Positions 12,353 through 26,500 of a DNA stretch of 64,000 nt are shown here, piece by piece. Within the stretch, counting starts at the first letter, position 1; the number at the start of each line of letters is the position of its first letter. The translations under genes were made by a program, and so were the position numbers. This DNA comes from Cylicocyclus nassatus (Eukaryota > Nematoda > Chromadorea > Rhabditida > Strongylidae). Under the pieces are notes generated by a model, which saw nothing but the letters and a program-made list of their open reading frames with translations, was not told where the DNA came from and searched no databases. Location of the stretch: positions 49,210,302-49,274,301 of the forward strand of contig CATQJL010000223.1 in assembly GCA_958299035.1 (NCBI GenBank), read 5' to 3'.

Positions 12353-13899
12353 ACCCTTTGTATTTCACCTCTAGAAAATTAGTGATAATAAGTTATATCG
12401 ATAATATTTAGTAAATATAAAGCCAATCCTGTAAACTTCAACTTACATTCCGTATCTTCTAAAAATTCTTTCTGATCCTCCAATAACCCAAGTCAGGAGT
12501 TGGCAAAAATTCGAAAAATCATTGTTTGTTTGCGACAAATAACGAAAAGCTCAACTAGCTCTCTCCGTGAAAAACGAGGAATTCCTCTCACAGTGCAGCA
12601 GAACATACCAGTCGTATCATATTTTTTCTTAGGGGTAGAAAGAACCTATTTTCATTCCCTCTTACTGCACAATCTGAAGCTATGATTACAAGATTGAATC
12701 CTTGAGATATATTATGGCTTCCATTCCTACCAACCATCACTAAAGTACTTGCTAGTGATAGGAAGTATTCGAAGATTGCGTAGGAAGCCTGACCTCCAAG
12801 GACATCCGTTTTTGGAATCAGCGCAAGATTTTTCAGAGATGATATCCCCAACAAACTTCAAAATTTCAAAAATGAAGAACCTCAAAGAGAAGCTCGATTT
12901 TGCTAAATTCACTACTGAATGGCTCGGCAGCAAATTCTGGTAAGAGAATCTCAAATGCTTGTACTAACCTTTTCTGTGACCTCTTTTTTTCCGCTAAGTT
13001 CAGTGCTCAGATTTCAACATTATTCAATTCTTCTTGACGCTAATCGGTGCAAATTCATGAATAGAGATAGATGAACACCTCTTTCAACGTATCCGTACAA
13101 TACCTGCGTAAATTACGCTTTTTGTGTTCAGATTTGTAAATTGCAACATACAAAGAGTCAAAAAATGCCGCAGAAATGGTAAAGTTAGAGTTCTTCCTTT
13201 GTATCATATCATGATGCACAAGTCTTGCAGCGAATTTTTGTCATTTGTCATTCCTAACAGTGATTTGGATATGTTTCGGAAGAAGAAAATCATGCTTTCC
13301 AATCGTGCTCAAAACAAAGACCATTGTTAGCAAATTGGGCCATAAAAGGCGATGAATAAAACCCTTGAGTAGTGCCTTCTTAGTATTCGGTCGTCAATAT
13401 GCTCAAGAATGTTTCATGCTGACAGTTTATTTTATCTAAAACAGTATTTCCATTAGTTGTTGCGAAGAAGAGATGCACATTATCGTAATTTACTTAATTT
13501 ACAAATATTTCAATTTTACCCAGACTTGGACGCTATATATTAGGTCGTTTCGAAAAATCTTTCCGTTTCTTCAATCTATTGTAAAAAAAAGGTGGAATAG
13601 GTGCAGGCAAACCTTCAGAAATATCCTACCCAGTTTTTCTTCCCTTTCTAGCAGTCATGTTTTTGTGCTGGTTATCCTTGTGGTTACTACAATAATCGCC
13701 GAGCGAACCCATGGTTTTGACCATGTCCAGCTTTGGCAATTTTTCAAAATCTTCTATTTGGACTTTTGGAAAAGTTGTAACGGCATTAGGCAGCGTAAAC
13801 AAAGTGCAATACAATGCAATTTTTTGGCATCTCCAACTAGCTTCTTGGTATTTTTGAGATAACTCTTCCGAGTCTTCACTTTTGCCAAGTCGCAAAATA

Positions 13900-14760
13900 T
13901 TAGGTCGTTCCGAAAGTAATGTCGCTTTTTTCAAATAAACGCCACATTTCATGGAATCAAGATTTTCAAGAGATCTTGAGAGCATTCGATACAGCATTTC
14001 ATCCTCTTTCTAATGGTTTTAATTTCATTGCATAATTTTCATTGAGCTTTCGAAAAATTAACAAAATCTGCAACTCATGCTTTTTGCCATGGTCAATTTC
14101 GGCAATTTTTTAAAATTTTTGTACCTATTCTCCGAAGAAGTACAAGTGGCATGTAGAAAGAGCAAACCCTATAGGACACAAAGTAATTTTTTTCTTTTCT
14201 TTAGCTTTCTCCTTAGAGTTTCTGGAATCAGTTTTAAAATGCCATCAAATTCCATATTTGGTCAACTCAAACCTCACAGAACAACAACCGGCAAGCAACT
14301 CGGGTGTCATTCGACGCAGCTTTTTCTCCTCTTTTTAGCGGTTGTTTTTTGTTTCCGATTCATCAAGTTTTCCGAGATGAAATCATCATAATTCAGGTTT
14401 TCCAGGGCGCCTCCGGCTGTACCCGGAATTTTTGGGAGCTGCTAATCTGGAGCGGTAAACGCTCATTTGCTTTGTAAAATTAGTGTAAAACCATAATCCA
14501 TTTTTGTGAGTTTCAAATTCCGATCTGGTGTTTGAATCTTGGTGTTTGATGCATTAGTGTCTGAGACGAGCCTGCTAAAATTCGGTGGCTCCATCAAAAA
14601 ATCTATACAGAAATTATGACGAGCTCTGAAATGTAGAAAAAAGTTGTGCTGTTTTCCGTAGGGTTTGCTTTATCCATCCATTACTTGGGCTCCTTCCGGG
14701 GGTTGTTATAAAAATTTGGAAAAATTGTGAAACTTGACCTTCTCAAAAAGCATGGGTCGC
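13900..14760. mobile_element. Mariner-type MITE copy A (degraded right end)
   Basis: It starts TTAGGTCGTTCCGAAAGTAA after a TA. It is collinear with the copy at 61781-62789 over most of its length: both share GCATTTCATCCTCTTTCTAATGG, an AAAATCTGC block and the GCTTTGTAAAATTAGT block in order. The right terminus cannot be placed. A further TTAGGTCGTTTCGAAA end at 13540 suggests a neighbouring relative. Confidence 0.6.
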
Positions 14761-15610
14761 AGATGAAAATCTTTAAATCGTTTCCGGAAAATTTCTTTTC
14801 AACATGTTGCTTAGCCAACAAACTCATTACGTTGCAATTACTGGGAAGCGCTCGCTCAAAATTATGATGAGCTCTCGACATGTTTTTGAAGGGAACTCAT
14901 TGATTATCAGAGCAAAAAATGTCCCTATAAATTCTTTTGCATTTGCACATCAAGAACAGTTGGAGCATCCTGAATGCTGTGGCATTATTCGCACAATGTA
15001 GGGTACTATGGAAAATGTGGAAATAGATGAATCATTTGAACAAAGAAATACAATTCAGATATCGCTGATTCATGTTTACTGGGACAACATCACTAAGATA
15101 ATGTTCTAATTTATTTTCTATAAAAAAACAGAAATTTATGTACATTTGGAAGCCATAAAGCCACCCAGGATGACACTTACTGTTCCTTTCACGTAAGTTT
15201 TCAGTGTGTATGAGTCAAAAGTGAATATATTTTTTGTGGATCTCCACTTCAAGAAATTTTCTGAAATTATTTTTCTCAAGTCTTTCTACCTACAAAAAAT
15301 CATCATTTTAGCCTTCATGGGTGAATTTAATTCCTTATCCGTTCTTTCTGTCTGGTTTTCACTTGAATTAGACAAGCTTGGTTATCCAGATATCGGTATC
15401 ACCAACAGGAGCCACTTTTGAGGGAAATCTTTACCCAAAGTTTCGATGCAAAGCAAACATTCAACTTTGCAATCTACTTTGTTTTGACTGCATGAGATTT
15501 GATCCCACGTTTGTACATCAAGAATCGTGGATGTGTCGGAGTATTTTCCCGGAATGTCCTTTTCACATCGGACTTCAGCCAAATCTGCTAGAAATTCATA
15601 AAAAAAACCC

Positions 15611-16028
<418 letters not shown>

Positions 16029-16421
16029 AATTGGGTTGTATTCTCCCAATTTCCGGAACTTGTTTATTGTTTGCACATTTGCGCAAGAGAATCTGCAGCT
16101 CCCACATCGGCAAACTCAATCACTTCGACTAGAGTCACCTCTTCTACAGCGTTCGCATGCGAGACATTCTACTGACGTCACTCGCGCTCGTTTTGAGTTT
16201 GTTTTGTTTTGCCTACACCTAATCTCATTTCAAAGCCACTCTTTTCCAATACCGTATGCATTATGCCCTCCTTTGGGACCAGCTCAAATTCTTCCGCATT
16301 TGATGCCTTCTTCGCGCCTTATTGTGGTTTTTATGCTGTAAACTACTAAGTGCTGAACAATGTTGCCAAACCTTTCAGAGCTGATATTCTCGCCCACTAT
16401 CTTTTTATCAAGTAGGGGGCA

Positions 16422-16610
16422 CTTAGACAATCGCAAATGACTTCCGGGGAAAACAAAATTTCTAAAACTTCTGGGGGGACACTTCTATTAGAGCTGCCAT
16501 TAGGGCAGGGCCAGATAGGGTAAAGCCCACCAATGCGGCCCAGCAGAAGCGTACGCCCCGGAAGCTTTAGAAGTTCAGTGTTCCCCGAAAGTCATTAGCG
16601 ATTGTCTGAG
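16422..16610. repeat. Inverted-repeat element (189 bp)
   Basis: The left arm contains TAGACAATCGCAAATGACTT followed by CCGGGG. The right arm, reverse complemented, reads CAGACAATCGCTAATGACTT followed by TCGGGG, and similarity continues into AACTTCTAAAGC-like sequence. It is a foldback/MITE-like unit with no coding potential. Confidence 0.6.
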
Positions 16611-16654
16611 CATAACACACTCTAGTCATTTCAAACCCTGATGCCGCTATCTTT

Positions 16655-16855
16655 CACAGTGTCATCGGCTTGTGCGGCTTTGTTTCCACTCGCAGCAGTG
16701 ACCGCGTCGCTTAGGACTTGCGTCGCGTCTGCAGCGTATTCTCTGGGCAATTCACGTGTCACAATGCCCAGACGGTGCGTCGCAGACTCAGCGCAGAGTC
16801 TAAGCGAGGCGGTCGCTTGCCGAGCGGCACGAGCTGACGACACTGTCACTGAGAC
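16655..16855. repeat. GC-rich foldback element, copy 1
   Basis: Two imperfect ~90-bp arms run from AGTGTCATCGGC...CTGGGCA to TGCCCAG...GCTGACGACACT and face each other across a short spacer. A related GC-rich foldback lies at 57312-57512 inside a LINE remnant; both contain CGCTTAGG-type blocks. Similar proteins read on both strands are a symptom of the palindrome, not genes. Confidence 0.6.
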
Positions 16856-17584
16856 AGAGGATTTGTACAAATGCTTACATTGCGCATATTGTGCGTCCCA
16901 TACCAAATTTTTGGGAGCGCAAATGCACAACTGATTTTGTGTGTGTGCAATTGCACAAAAGTAGCACACGCAATGAAATTTTACTCGAACACCTTTGCAT
17001 AAGAGACGAATGAGATAGAAAATTTCATTTCTCAATATTCGACAGCATCATATAACAAGAATTTGAACGCATTTGCTTAAGCAGCTCATAGGAGTGATTT
17101 ATTGCAGAATTCTACGACTGTACACACCATAACGACTCATTTTTGCATGTGGACGGGATTTGAAGGGGATGATGAAAACAAAGCAGCGGGATTGCGAAGT
17201 AGGCGCTGAGCTAGACATTCGAAAATGCACTTTGGCAAAGGCACACACTGATTGAAATCGCCGCGATCAGTGCGATCTGGCGATTCTGCGATGCGCTGTG
17301 CGAGCGGCGATTTGCGACGCGACAGCTACCATGAATGACAAAATGCTAGGGAGAACAACAGCGAATAGAGAGAAATATATAAGAGCATTTGTGCGTATTA
17401 TGCCTAGATAAACACCATAAAGCGCTGAGCACTAATCGAGGGTAAAACAGCGACGATAAAAGACATCTCATCAATGCGATCACATGAAGCGACAAACGCG
17501 CTGCTACTCTGTATATCTACACAAGCGAGACACTAGCGGTGAGCACTCAGTTTGCAAACTTCGCGTGCGCGGATCGCGCCAGAA

Positions 17585-20500
17585 TCAGAGTGGACGAGCT
17601 CGCTGGTTGCGGTACTTCTCCAACCGGCTCTGCAGATGCTTGTTCGTCTCCTTTTGTTCGTCGAGGGCATTCTCCTTGTCGCGCAGCTGTAAAGATAACT
17701 TTGCATGATTATTGCGATGTGTCATAAATAATCCGAGTGCGAATCCTAGCAAATTTTGAACGTGCCAAAATTTTCATAGGCACAGGCGCCAAGTCTCATA
17801 AAACATATTCTGAGCTAGCTACATGTAATTTGAGAATGTTAAACGCCTATTTGTTTCTCGAAATTCCTTGCTTTTTTTGATCTACACTTTGCACTCAAAA
17901 ACAATTGGACTTGCATAGTATCGGATAGTAGCTTAGACCGCTTAGCTTGAAAAGCATAAAATTTTTTCACTTCTAGCAAATTGTGAGCCAATAAGATTAC
18001 AAACTGAAATGTTTCAAACATAAAAGATCATGAAGAGATGAGCTAGCTTAGCGGGGATTGAGATACATCATGCCCCGGCCAGACTTTGCTCAAAAGCGCC
18101 CAAAAGCGCCCAAATTTCTCCAATGTCTCTTCACTTTTCGTGTGAGGAGAGATGAGAGAATTAGAAAAATTTGGGCGCTTTTGAGCGTTCTGGGCGCTTT
18201 TGATCGAAGTCTGGCCGGAGCCTCGAACATTACAATATTGTCCTCAGTTCTGCTTAATTTATTCTACAATCTGTTCCACTTAGAATTACGAGAAATCGAA
18301 GCAAAAGCTTCTAAACAATGACGAAGATGGCAGATATTCATATGAAAACTAGAGTACTCCTGAACTAAAAGCGCGATTAACGACATCTTATCGAACTTTC
18401 TCAAGCATACTGCACTTGATGAAAGCCTGGTGAGAACTGAAAAATTAAGTAGCCTAGCGGGCTAGTTCATAGAGAAAGAACTGTAGTTTGCAAACTATGC
18501 AGGAATGACCTATGCACAATATGCAAAATAAGTGAGAACGTAAGGCAATGAAGTTTTGGCAAATGAAAATTAGTATACAACAAAAAACACTGAGTTTCAA
18601 TGGTATATGCGAAAAAATGATTCCAGACTTTCCGTGTCGTCTCACTAGAGAATGATACTTAGTCGAAGTGGCGTTTCCATATGAAACGTGTACTGTCTTA
18701 TAGGATAACGAATGCTGATTCCAAAGCTGCCTTTGATATCTGCAAAGCGCTTCCGGGAGGGAATCTATAGGAATCTTTTAAAAGCAAATGAAGGCGCCGC
18801 TACAATTTAAACTTTGAAACTCCAAACATTCAGAACTGTAGTCCTCGAGCTCAAATGGGCCTTGATTATTGCCACGGCGCTTTATGCAATAAATACCTGC
18901 AGTTTAATAAATTTATAGTTATTGCTTCCAGTTATTGCTCCTTTCTATCAGTGGAAAGGCCATACTATTTTCACCGCTGCCAAAACTTTGAATTTCAACC
19001 ATGAAAATTTCCACAGCCTTCCAGAAGGGCTTTGCAGATACCGAAAGCAGATTTGGAATCAGCATTTTACGCTCTATAAGAAAGTCTACATCACATATGG
19101 TAATGCCACTTCGACCGAGTATCCTTCCCTTGTCACAGATAATATGGAGTGTAAGTATGTCAAGATATCAAATTAAACAAATGAGATCTACTTAGGGCTT
19201 CCCAACTTAAATGCAACCCCATATTCCCATGACCTCTCACTCTTACCAGATTCTACATAAATGTTATGATAGCAAGCTTTTTGCTTTTGATATCAGTATC
19301 GAAAATTTCTTCCACAAAATTGTTGCTGATTCCAGATCAGTGCTCAGCACACTTGATGACGACAGCCCAATCAAATCTGCTTTCAAGCAGCTAATCGTCC
19401 TGATTCCTTTATCCTTACCCTTATTATCTAAGTCTTTGATCTATTGTACATCAGCTGCACTTAACAAATCGCTAATGAATACTCCCACTAGACATCAATA
19501 TGCAATCAACACCTCTTCACAGAGTCTAAGGGGATGGTGCACTATCATAGGGAGGGAACCGTCAAGTTGTCTCTTCGTGGCAGCCTTCAATTAGAGAGAG
19601 TAGCAAAAGCAACAAGTTATGAGTGAAAGTCGGCGACAAGGCTCATCCCCGACATCCTAGCTAGGGGGTAAATTATAGACGAAACTCACCTCAGAAAGTA
19701 GCCTTCTCAAATTATTTCATAGGAAAGTGTAAAGACTTACATCTTTCTTAAGCTGCCGATTTTGTGTTTTGACTTCATCTAACTCCTTTTCAAGCGCTTC
19801 AGCATTCGCTTTGAATCGCTTCATTTGTCCTTCTACTCGGATTATCTGCAAACCAAAAAAAATTCAAGAAAATCTGAGATGAAACACATTTCAAGAAGAG
19901 GGGTTTACACAAAACTGACTGATGCAGAATACACAAATCAGATAAACAAGTACTCACACTGCCCTGATGATTGGTATTTTCACGTTCAGCTTCCTGAAGC
20001 TTGAACTTCAACTCAGCCAGTTGCTTTGCTGCCTCTTCTGAAATAATCAACTGAGCTTTTACACCTTTTCACTTCAGCTATTACTATTACTAATTGGAAC
20101 ATAAGATCATTTGAGAGTTTGATAGAACGTAGAATTCCACTAAGCCATTACCTGCTAGAAGCAGAAGCAGAAATCAAATATTCGACAAAACTAAAGTATG
20201 CCAGGCCCGAATTAAAATGCTCAACATATTCTTCAACTTATCACTAATGCTGCTGTGCCAAAATCATCTCGTTTTTCTTATATTTTCTCTTTATGATTCA
20301 CGCATCTTGTGCTCTCTTAAAAAATATTTTATACAATTTAGCTCCTTCGTTTAGATCTACACCTCAAGAATTCCGAGCCCTCTCAAACATGTGCGTGGAC
20401 CTTTCCATCAGACTTTGTACCATGTTCTGTTTAGCTTATCTATCATCATGCTTCTTTGCAGATGATTTGGAAAAGGTTCTAACACGGAAAGCAAACCAGT

Positions 20501-23500
20501 ACATAAGAAATAAACAAAAAGCTGTGTAGGAACACTAGCTAGAGTACTTTACTTGGTGTCAAGGGTAATGTATTGCAATTTGTTAATGCGGATGACAAAT
20601 CTACTCCAAACACTTGATGAAAACACCCTCATCAATCATTTTGGTTCCACATAAGTGCGTGCCGGATATCCACAACCTCGATGCGCGTAGATTATGGATA
20701 TCAACGGAATAACATAGTGGTATAATTGCAAGAGGGATGAGCGTTGCATGAACCAAATCTATCTCTTCTAGAAAGCAAGATCAAGATGATTCCAAAACCA
20801 AAATATACCATAAATCAAATTTATCTCAATTTAGAAAATGCCCACAATACCAAAAATACAGCAAGATCAAAACGTTTTCAAGACTAAAATCTACAGCTTG
20901 TTGTCGTATTTTTGCAACGAGCACAACCGTCTGCTCTCAAAAATTATGGCTCTGCATGAAATTTAGACGGTTTCACATCTTCTAGTTTAATTCCTTTTGA
21001 CAATTCTCTCATTCCTATACACATATCAGTGCAGGAGCAGAATTTTTTCGAGAAGGGACGAGGAGATGGAGCAAAGCAAGTAAGATTTTTCGAGATAAGT
21101 CGTTCTGCAAAAACAGTATAAGGAGCTCTCTACGGTTTCAAGAGCTTACGCGATTACACCCCCAGAAATTTTTTACAAGACTTCTGCACATTCTCAAGTG
21201 ATTATCTGGAGATTTCCAATTTAGCCCTATGCGGACTATGGAGCTAGTGTACGCACCAAATATGGTAGTTCTTTGTAGAAGGAATGTATACAACTAAAAA
21301 TTTCTTCCAAGATAACTGACCATTGTGCATTGATCTACATTGTCTTAAAGTATTGTTGTCAGCATGTCGATCACATATGTGCTGAAACTCGAGCCCAAAA
21401 CGAGGCCAACACAATGCTATACACTTTACATATTTATTCGCGCTGATCCCAATGCAATAACAAATTATTCGGTAGACTATTGTAAGCAATTTCTGAATAA
21501 GATATTCTTGATTCCCTTCGACGAAACATCTATCGCCAGGAACGTTTCCTACCATTATCTTTTATTTGTAATTTTTTACGTTTCTTACTACCGCTGGTGC
21601 AAATGATGATACAATGTGGTGTGACAGTTCAAATAATTGCAAAATCAACTTCTCTCCCTTTTACCAAAGTTTATTCACCCTCGACGCCTTCATATTTTCT
21701 GTAACTGAAAAAAGTGTACCTAGTCAGGGTAGATCTATACCTGCAGCTGAAACAAAAAATTAGGACGTGCGTCGGCGGTCTGCGTCGGCGGAACCAAGAA
21801 ACTTTTTTCTGCATTACGTAAATGGTTTTTCAAAGGGCCCGATGAGGCGAAATTAGCGGCCAGTACTACTTGGCTCCTTCAAAAAATGTTACATGTTCAG
21901 ACAATCAACGCGTCCAAGACGGCATGGCCATGGACAAACTATTTCTTATAGTCAAATTACGTATCTTGGATAATCAACTCCTGCATTAGCGACGAAGCAT
22001 CGATGAAGACTGGAGGAGAGGAGAGGGAAGAAAAGGCAAAACTCAGACTTCTATGCCTGCTGTTGGAGAAAATGGGTTAGAGTAGAATCAACGAAATCCG
22101 CAAACAAAAAACGAAATGAATTGATACTATAGAACGGATACATATTATGGATCGTAGTCAACCGTATCATTCATTCTGCTCACAAATTACTAGCAATAAG
22201 ATACCGTTCAAGTGGCAAATATCCAAAAACGAGCTGCAAAAATTCAAAAATCGTCCATACGTGAAAGTGAGTCGTTATTTCGTGACACTTACAAGGAAAG
22301 AAAAAATAGTCAAAGTGGCCTTTCAAAATGAGATGAATAATAAAGGAAAGGATAACCCTAATTCCAATTCTACCGAAAAGTCATGAAGGTTATTATGAAT
22401 AAAAATTTGAACATGCGGATAGGATAAAATCAATCGTAACATTTTTCCTGGAGCTTGAAATATTGTAGCGTTACTTGGTGCAATAGAAATTCTTGATGCA
22501 AACATATCCACTCAACGCTGCCTCATTCGAATGCCAGGAAAAATCAAGACTGATTTTAAATTTGAATGTCCATAAAAACCACCAAAACTCCTTGCTCAGA
22601 AACGCGCAACATATAAGAAAGGTAGATTTGAAATCAGTGTTTCATACCCTGCAAGGCGGTATACATCTCACATTGAAAGGTTACTTCAAGTGATCTTCCT
22701 TTCGTTGCTAAAATAAGACTTGAATTTAAAATGAGAATTGTGCTAAAATTCCTCCAAAACGCCATTATTCTGATAGAGTGAGAATGAAGTTTTGAACCAA
22801 ATTTTTCAAAAACTCAAAAACCTCCAAAAAAACAGTCTTGACTGAGGTCGCATTTCTCCCTCACAAAAAAAAGGTTCTAGAAAGACGCCTTCAACAATCG
22901 AACAATAGCTTCAAAGTGTCATCTTATATATAAAGCTGAATGTCTGTTTGTCTGTCTGTCTGTCTGTATGTCTGTCTGTCTGTACGTATGTTCCAAATAG
23001 AAACTTCCATTTCTGAACCGATCCGGACCAAACTTGGCACACATACACATCGGGCCCCGGCGAGTGCCATAGGCCACTTTTCGTCATCGACCAATATCGA
23101 TATTATCGATTTTTTGCAAAATTTGAGCTGCGGGGCTGGGAATTGGCACAGGGGGGTAATCGAGCATGCTGATCACCCCCGTGCTGATCACTCAAAATCT
23201 TCGCGACCTATTTTTGGGAGAGGGGGCCTTTGGTCCGCCACTGTCCATGACTTGGGAAAAAAATCATAGTCAAAGAAATTCTCCTAGTTTCTCTCCAATC
23301 ATGCGTGAGTATAGATACGCATTTCCCATCCTCCATCGAAACAGTATTTGCTCACTGCACAGCAAGATGCGTAAAGAACGGCGCGCGGTGGGGAATTTCA
23401 CGTTCTAAATTACAAATGACTTCACTATTCCCAAGTTTATGCATGCGCCCATCCATAAAATGTTCAGCTAACTAAATTAGGCAGAAGGCTCAAAGTATCT

Positions 23501-26500
23501 ACTATGAGTGCTTAACCTATTGACGACGACGCCTAATTTTGCGCGGCGTCGCTGTGGGACGACGCGATTTTGCACAACACTTTCAGTGTGGGAAGGTTTC
23601 GTGCTTATTTACGAAATGCAACATTGTTTTGTGAACAACTATTGACATTTTCTTGAGCGACAGAGCCTATAGCCCTAAGAATACAAAAAATTGGAAAAAA
23701 TATTCATATGTGGAAAAAATACTAGACCTGTATATAATACGACTTTGCGAGAGGTGTGGGCCACCGGGGGTCCACATCGTCCCTGGCAGCAAAAAGCGCG
23801 TAGACCACCGGTGGTCCACATCGTCGTCAATGGGTTAATATGTATTATATTTGGGTCCGAATCAAATAAAAATTCGATCATTCGAATGAAACATTCGAAT
23901 TACTCGCATTCGAAACTCGATATTCGGAGTTTTGCCATTTTCGAATAAAATTCGAAAACTCGAATAATAAAAAAACGTGATTTCGATCGACTTTATCGAG
24001 CTTACCGATTATCGGAAAATCTTGAGCTACGGAGCTGGGAGCTGACATGCGGGTGTCTCTAACTATTCGATAAATCATTCGAATATTCTGCGGCCCAATC
24101 ATCTATACAAATTCAACATGAGTATCTATACAAATTCAACATGAGTAATCTCGGTTGAACCGACCAGTGATGAACAGATGGGACAACTATAACGGAAGGA
24201 TACAGCTATGATTTTCCCTAGTCTTTTTCTCTGTCGTGCCATGATTTCTGATGATGGCAACGACAAACGAAAGAGGATGACGAAAAAATTGATGATGAAA
24301 GAAAATGTTAAGTCAATCTTGCCGCAATGCAGTCAGCCGGAATCTTACCGAATAAAAACAGCTAAATGCTTAGACATTGAAGTGGTCCTTCGGGACAAAC
24401 TTGAGCGAAAAAATCATATCACACGTTCCACTACAGATATATGCTGGTTGAAACTTACGAAAATCAAAAGAAATGCGGTCAGACCAGGAGGTCCAAAATT
24501 CATTCGATGTTAGAACTACATGCTGAGGTTCAATGCCCAAGGAGATGCCCAAAATAAATCAAAAACTCTTACACTTGTAGATTATCAAGTTTACTCTGGA
24601 GAAAAAGCCCGATATTGAAAAGGTGAGACCATAGCAACTCCCCAAAGCATATTTGTATTTTGACGGTAACAGGAAAAAGGACCAAACTACAATCTACACT
24701 ATTCTATCCGGATAGCGTGGTGCTCTACACATCTAATCGTGCCAACAAACACCTCCGATAATAGAACCAAGGGACTGTAACAAAACACAACATATATAGC
24801 CATGAAACTCACTAAATTTATCCTCAAATGTCGTTCTTGAAACATCTGTTAGTAAAAAAGATTTACAGAACTCATAAACGAACACTCCCAGTCAGCAATT
24901 TGGAGTAGAAATTCAACATGAATACAGTCATGATTGAGTAGTCACAACACGTGGTTTCTGGCTTGTAAGAAAGAAAATCAACAAAATACTCACTATTAGC
25001 TTCATCCGATGGGCCGTGACCAGCAACGTTGGCCTGGTGATTGGCGCGGGCCATTCGCTGATTATAAATTGACTGTTCCATCTCTTCATAATCTTTACGC
25101 ATTTTCTTATTCTACAAAGAAATGTTTTCAATTAATAATCTGATGTGTAAAAACTGACCGTATCTACAAGCTTCCGAACTTTCTGATCAAGACTTGATGA
25201 GCCAGGTACTGCACGCTCCACTAACTTGATAGTTTCAGCGGAAAACAGCAACGGACCCGGTTTCCTTGAAAAAGAAATGGTAAAGATAGCTAGACAGTTT
25301 GAAAAGGAAAATTTGTGATGACTTAATCTGTTGTGTAAAATAACTGTTTAACAGCATGCAATTCTAGGCTTACAGTGGATTCGAGATTAGGAAAGGACTT
25401 CGCAGAAAAAGCTTTGCAAACTCTCGTCAAGACGATTTCTGTCTCAGTTTACGATACTATTTTATATGAGTTACAAATGATATGTGGTTTACTAAACTAA
25501 CGTCGCGAAAGCTATAACAAAAAATCTGACACTCTTACATGCTAATAGAAGATCCACTGCTTTCTACAGAGACTTGAGATGCTTCGTCAGCCTCTTGCTC
25601 GACTAACACAAGACCATTCTCCTAAAAAGAAATAATGCAATGACAGCTGGCATTTTCTAGTCATAACTCGTTTTCGACTGAAAGCAATGTAAAGCCGCTA
25701 CTATAATAGTTACCAGATGTTTGCTACACCCTTAATACATTGCCGCCAGCAATTTCACCTAGAAGACATGATTTTGAAAACAGTGATGTACCTGTACTGG
25801 TTATGAAAGTCAACCCGAAGATGTACTTCCGCTTCGACACTACCGTCTCTGTTTTAAGCCACTTTGGATAACCAGAGATCAGGCTCGATTCGACACAAGA
25901 AAATGAGTTTGCCAATCCTACACTACCCCCATGTAACTTGACTAAGTCCACTCCAATCTTCTGCCTCAAAGTGTCATTGAGTACAATTCCGCATCCTGCA
26001 TCACAAGCAAACTGATAGCGCTTCAAACTATGGGCTAAATTGCAGCACATCGACCTCCATTGTGATAGCGACGGCACCTTGCTCACTGCGTGTCCAACGA
26101 AACGTACCTGTATCAAATGATCCCGTTGGGCAATCTCAGCTTTCAAATTTTGCTGAGTGGCATTCATTGCTTCTATTGTCCTTTTCAATAACTTCACTTC
26201 CTGCAATGAAAAATGTGATCTAGAAGCTCGTGGTATCCGCTATCAATAGCAACAGACGCTAGTAAGGTCGCGACATTCTCGGTTCGATTGTTGGAGCAAA
26301 ACTTCCTTCTCTTCCAGGTCATCTTTCAGCAGATCAACCTATAAACAGAAAAGAAATTGCTTTAGTTGAAGTGTTTCAGGTTGTCCTAACCTCATACAAT
26401 AAAGACGACTTTTCGTTATCTAATTGAGAATAGAGAAACATGGCCTGTTGAAACCTGTCTTCCAACTCCAATACCTTGTCCTAAATCGTAAATAAAAATT

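Noticed and set aside
16641..17035. Similar proteins encoded on both strands at 16.6-17.0 kb
   Set aside because: The similarity is due to the GC-rich palindrome; neither frame shows conserved domains or splice sites.
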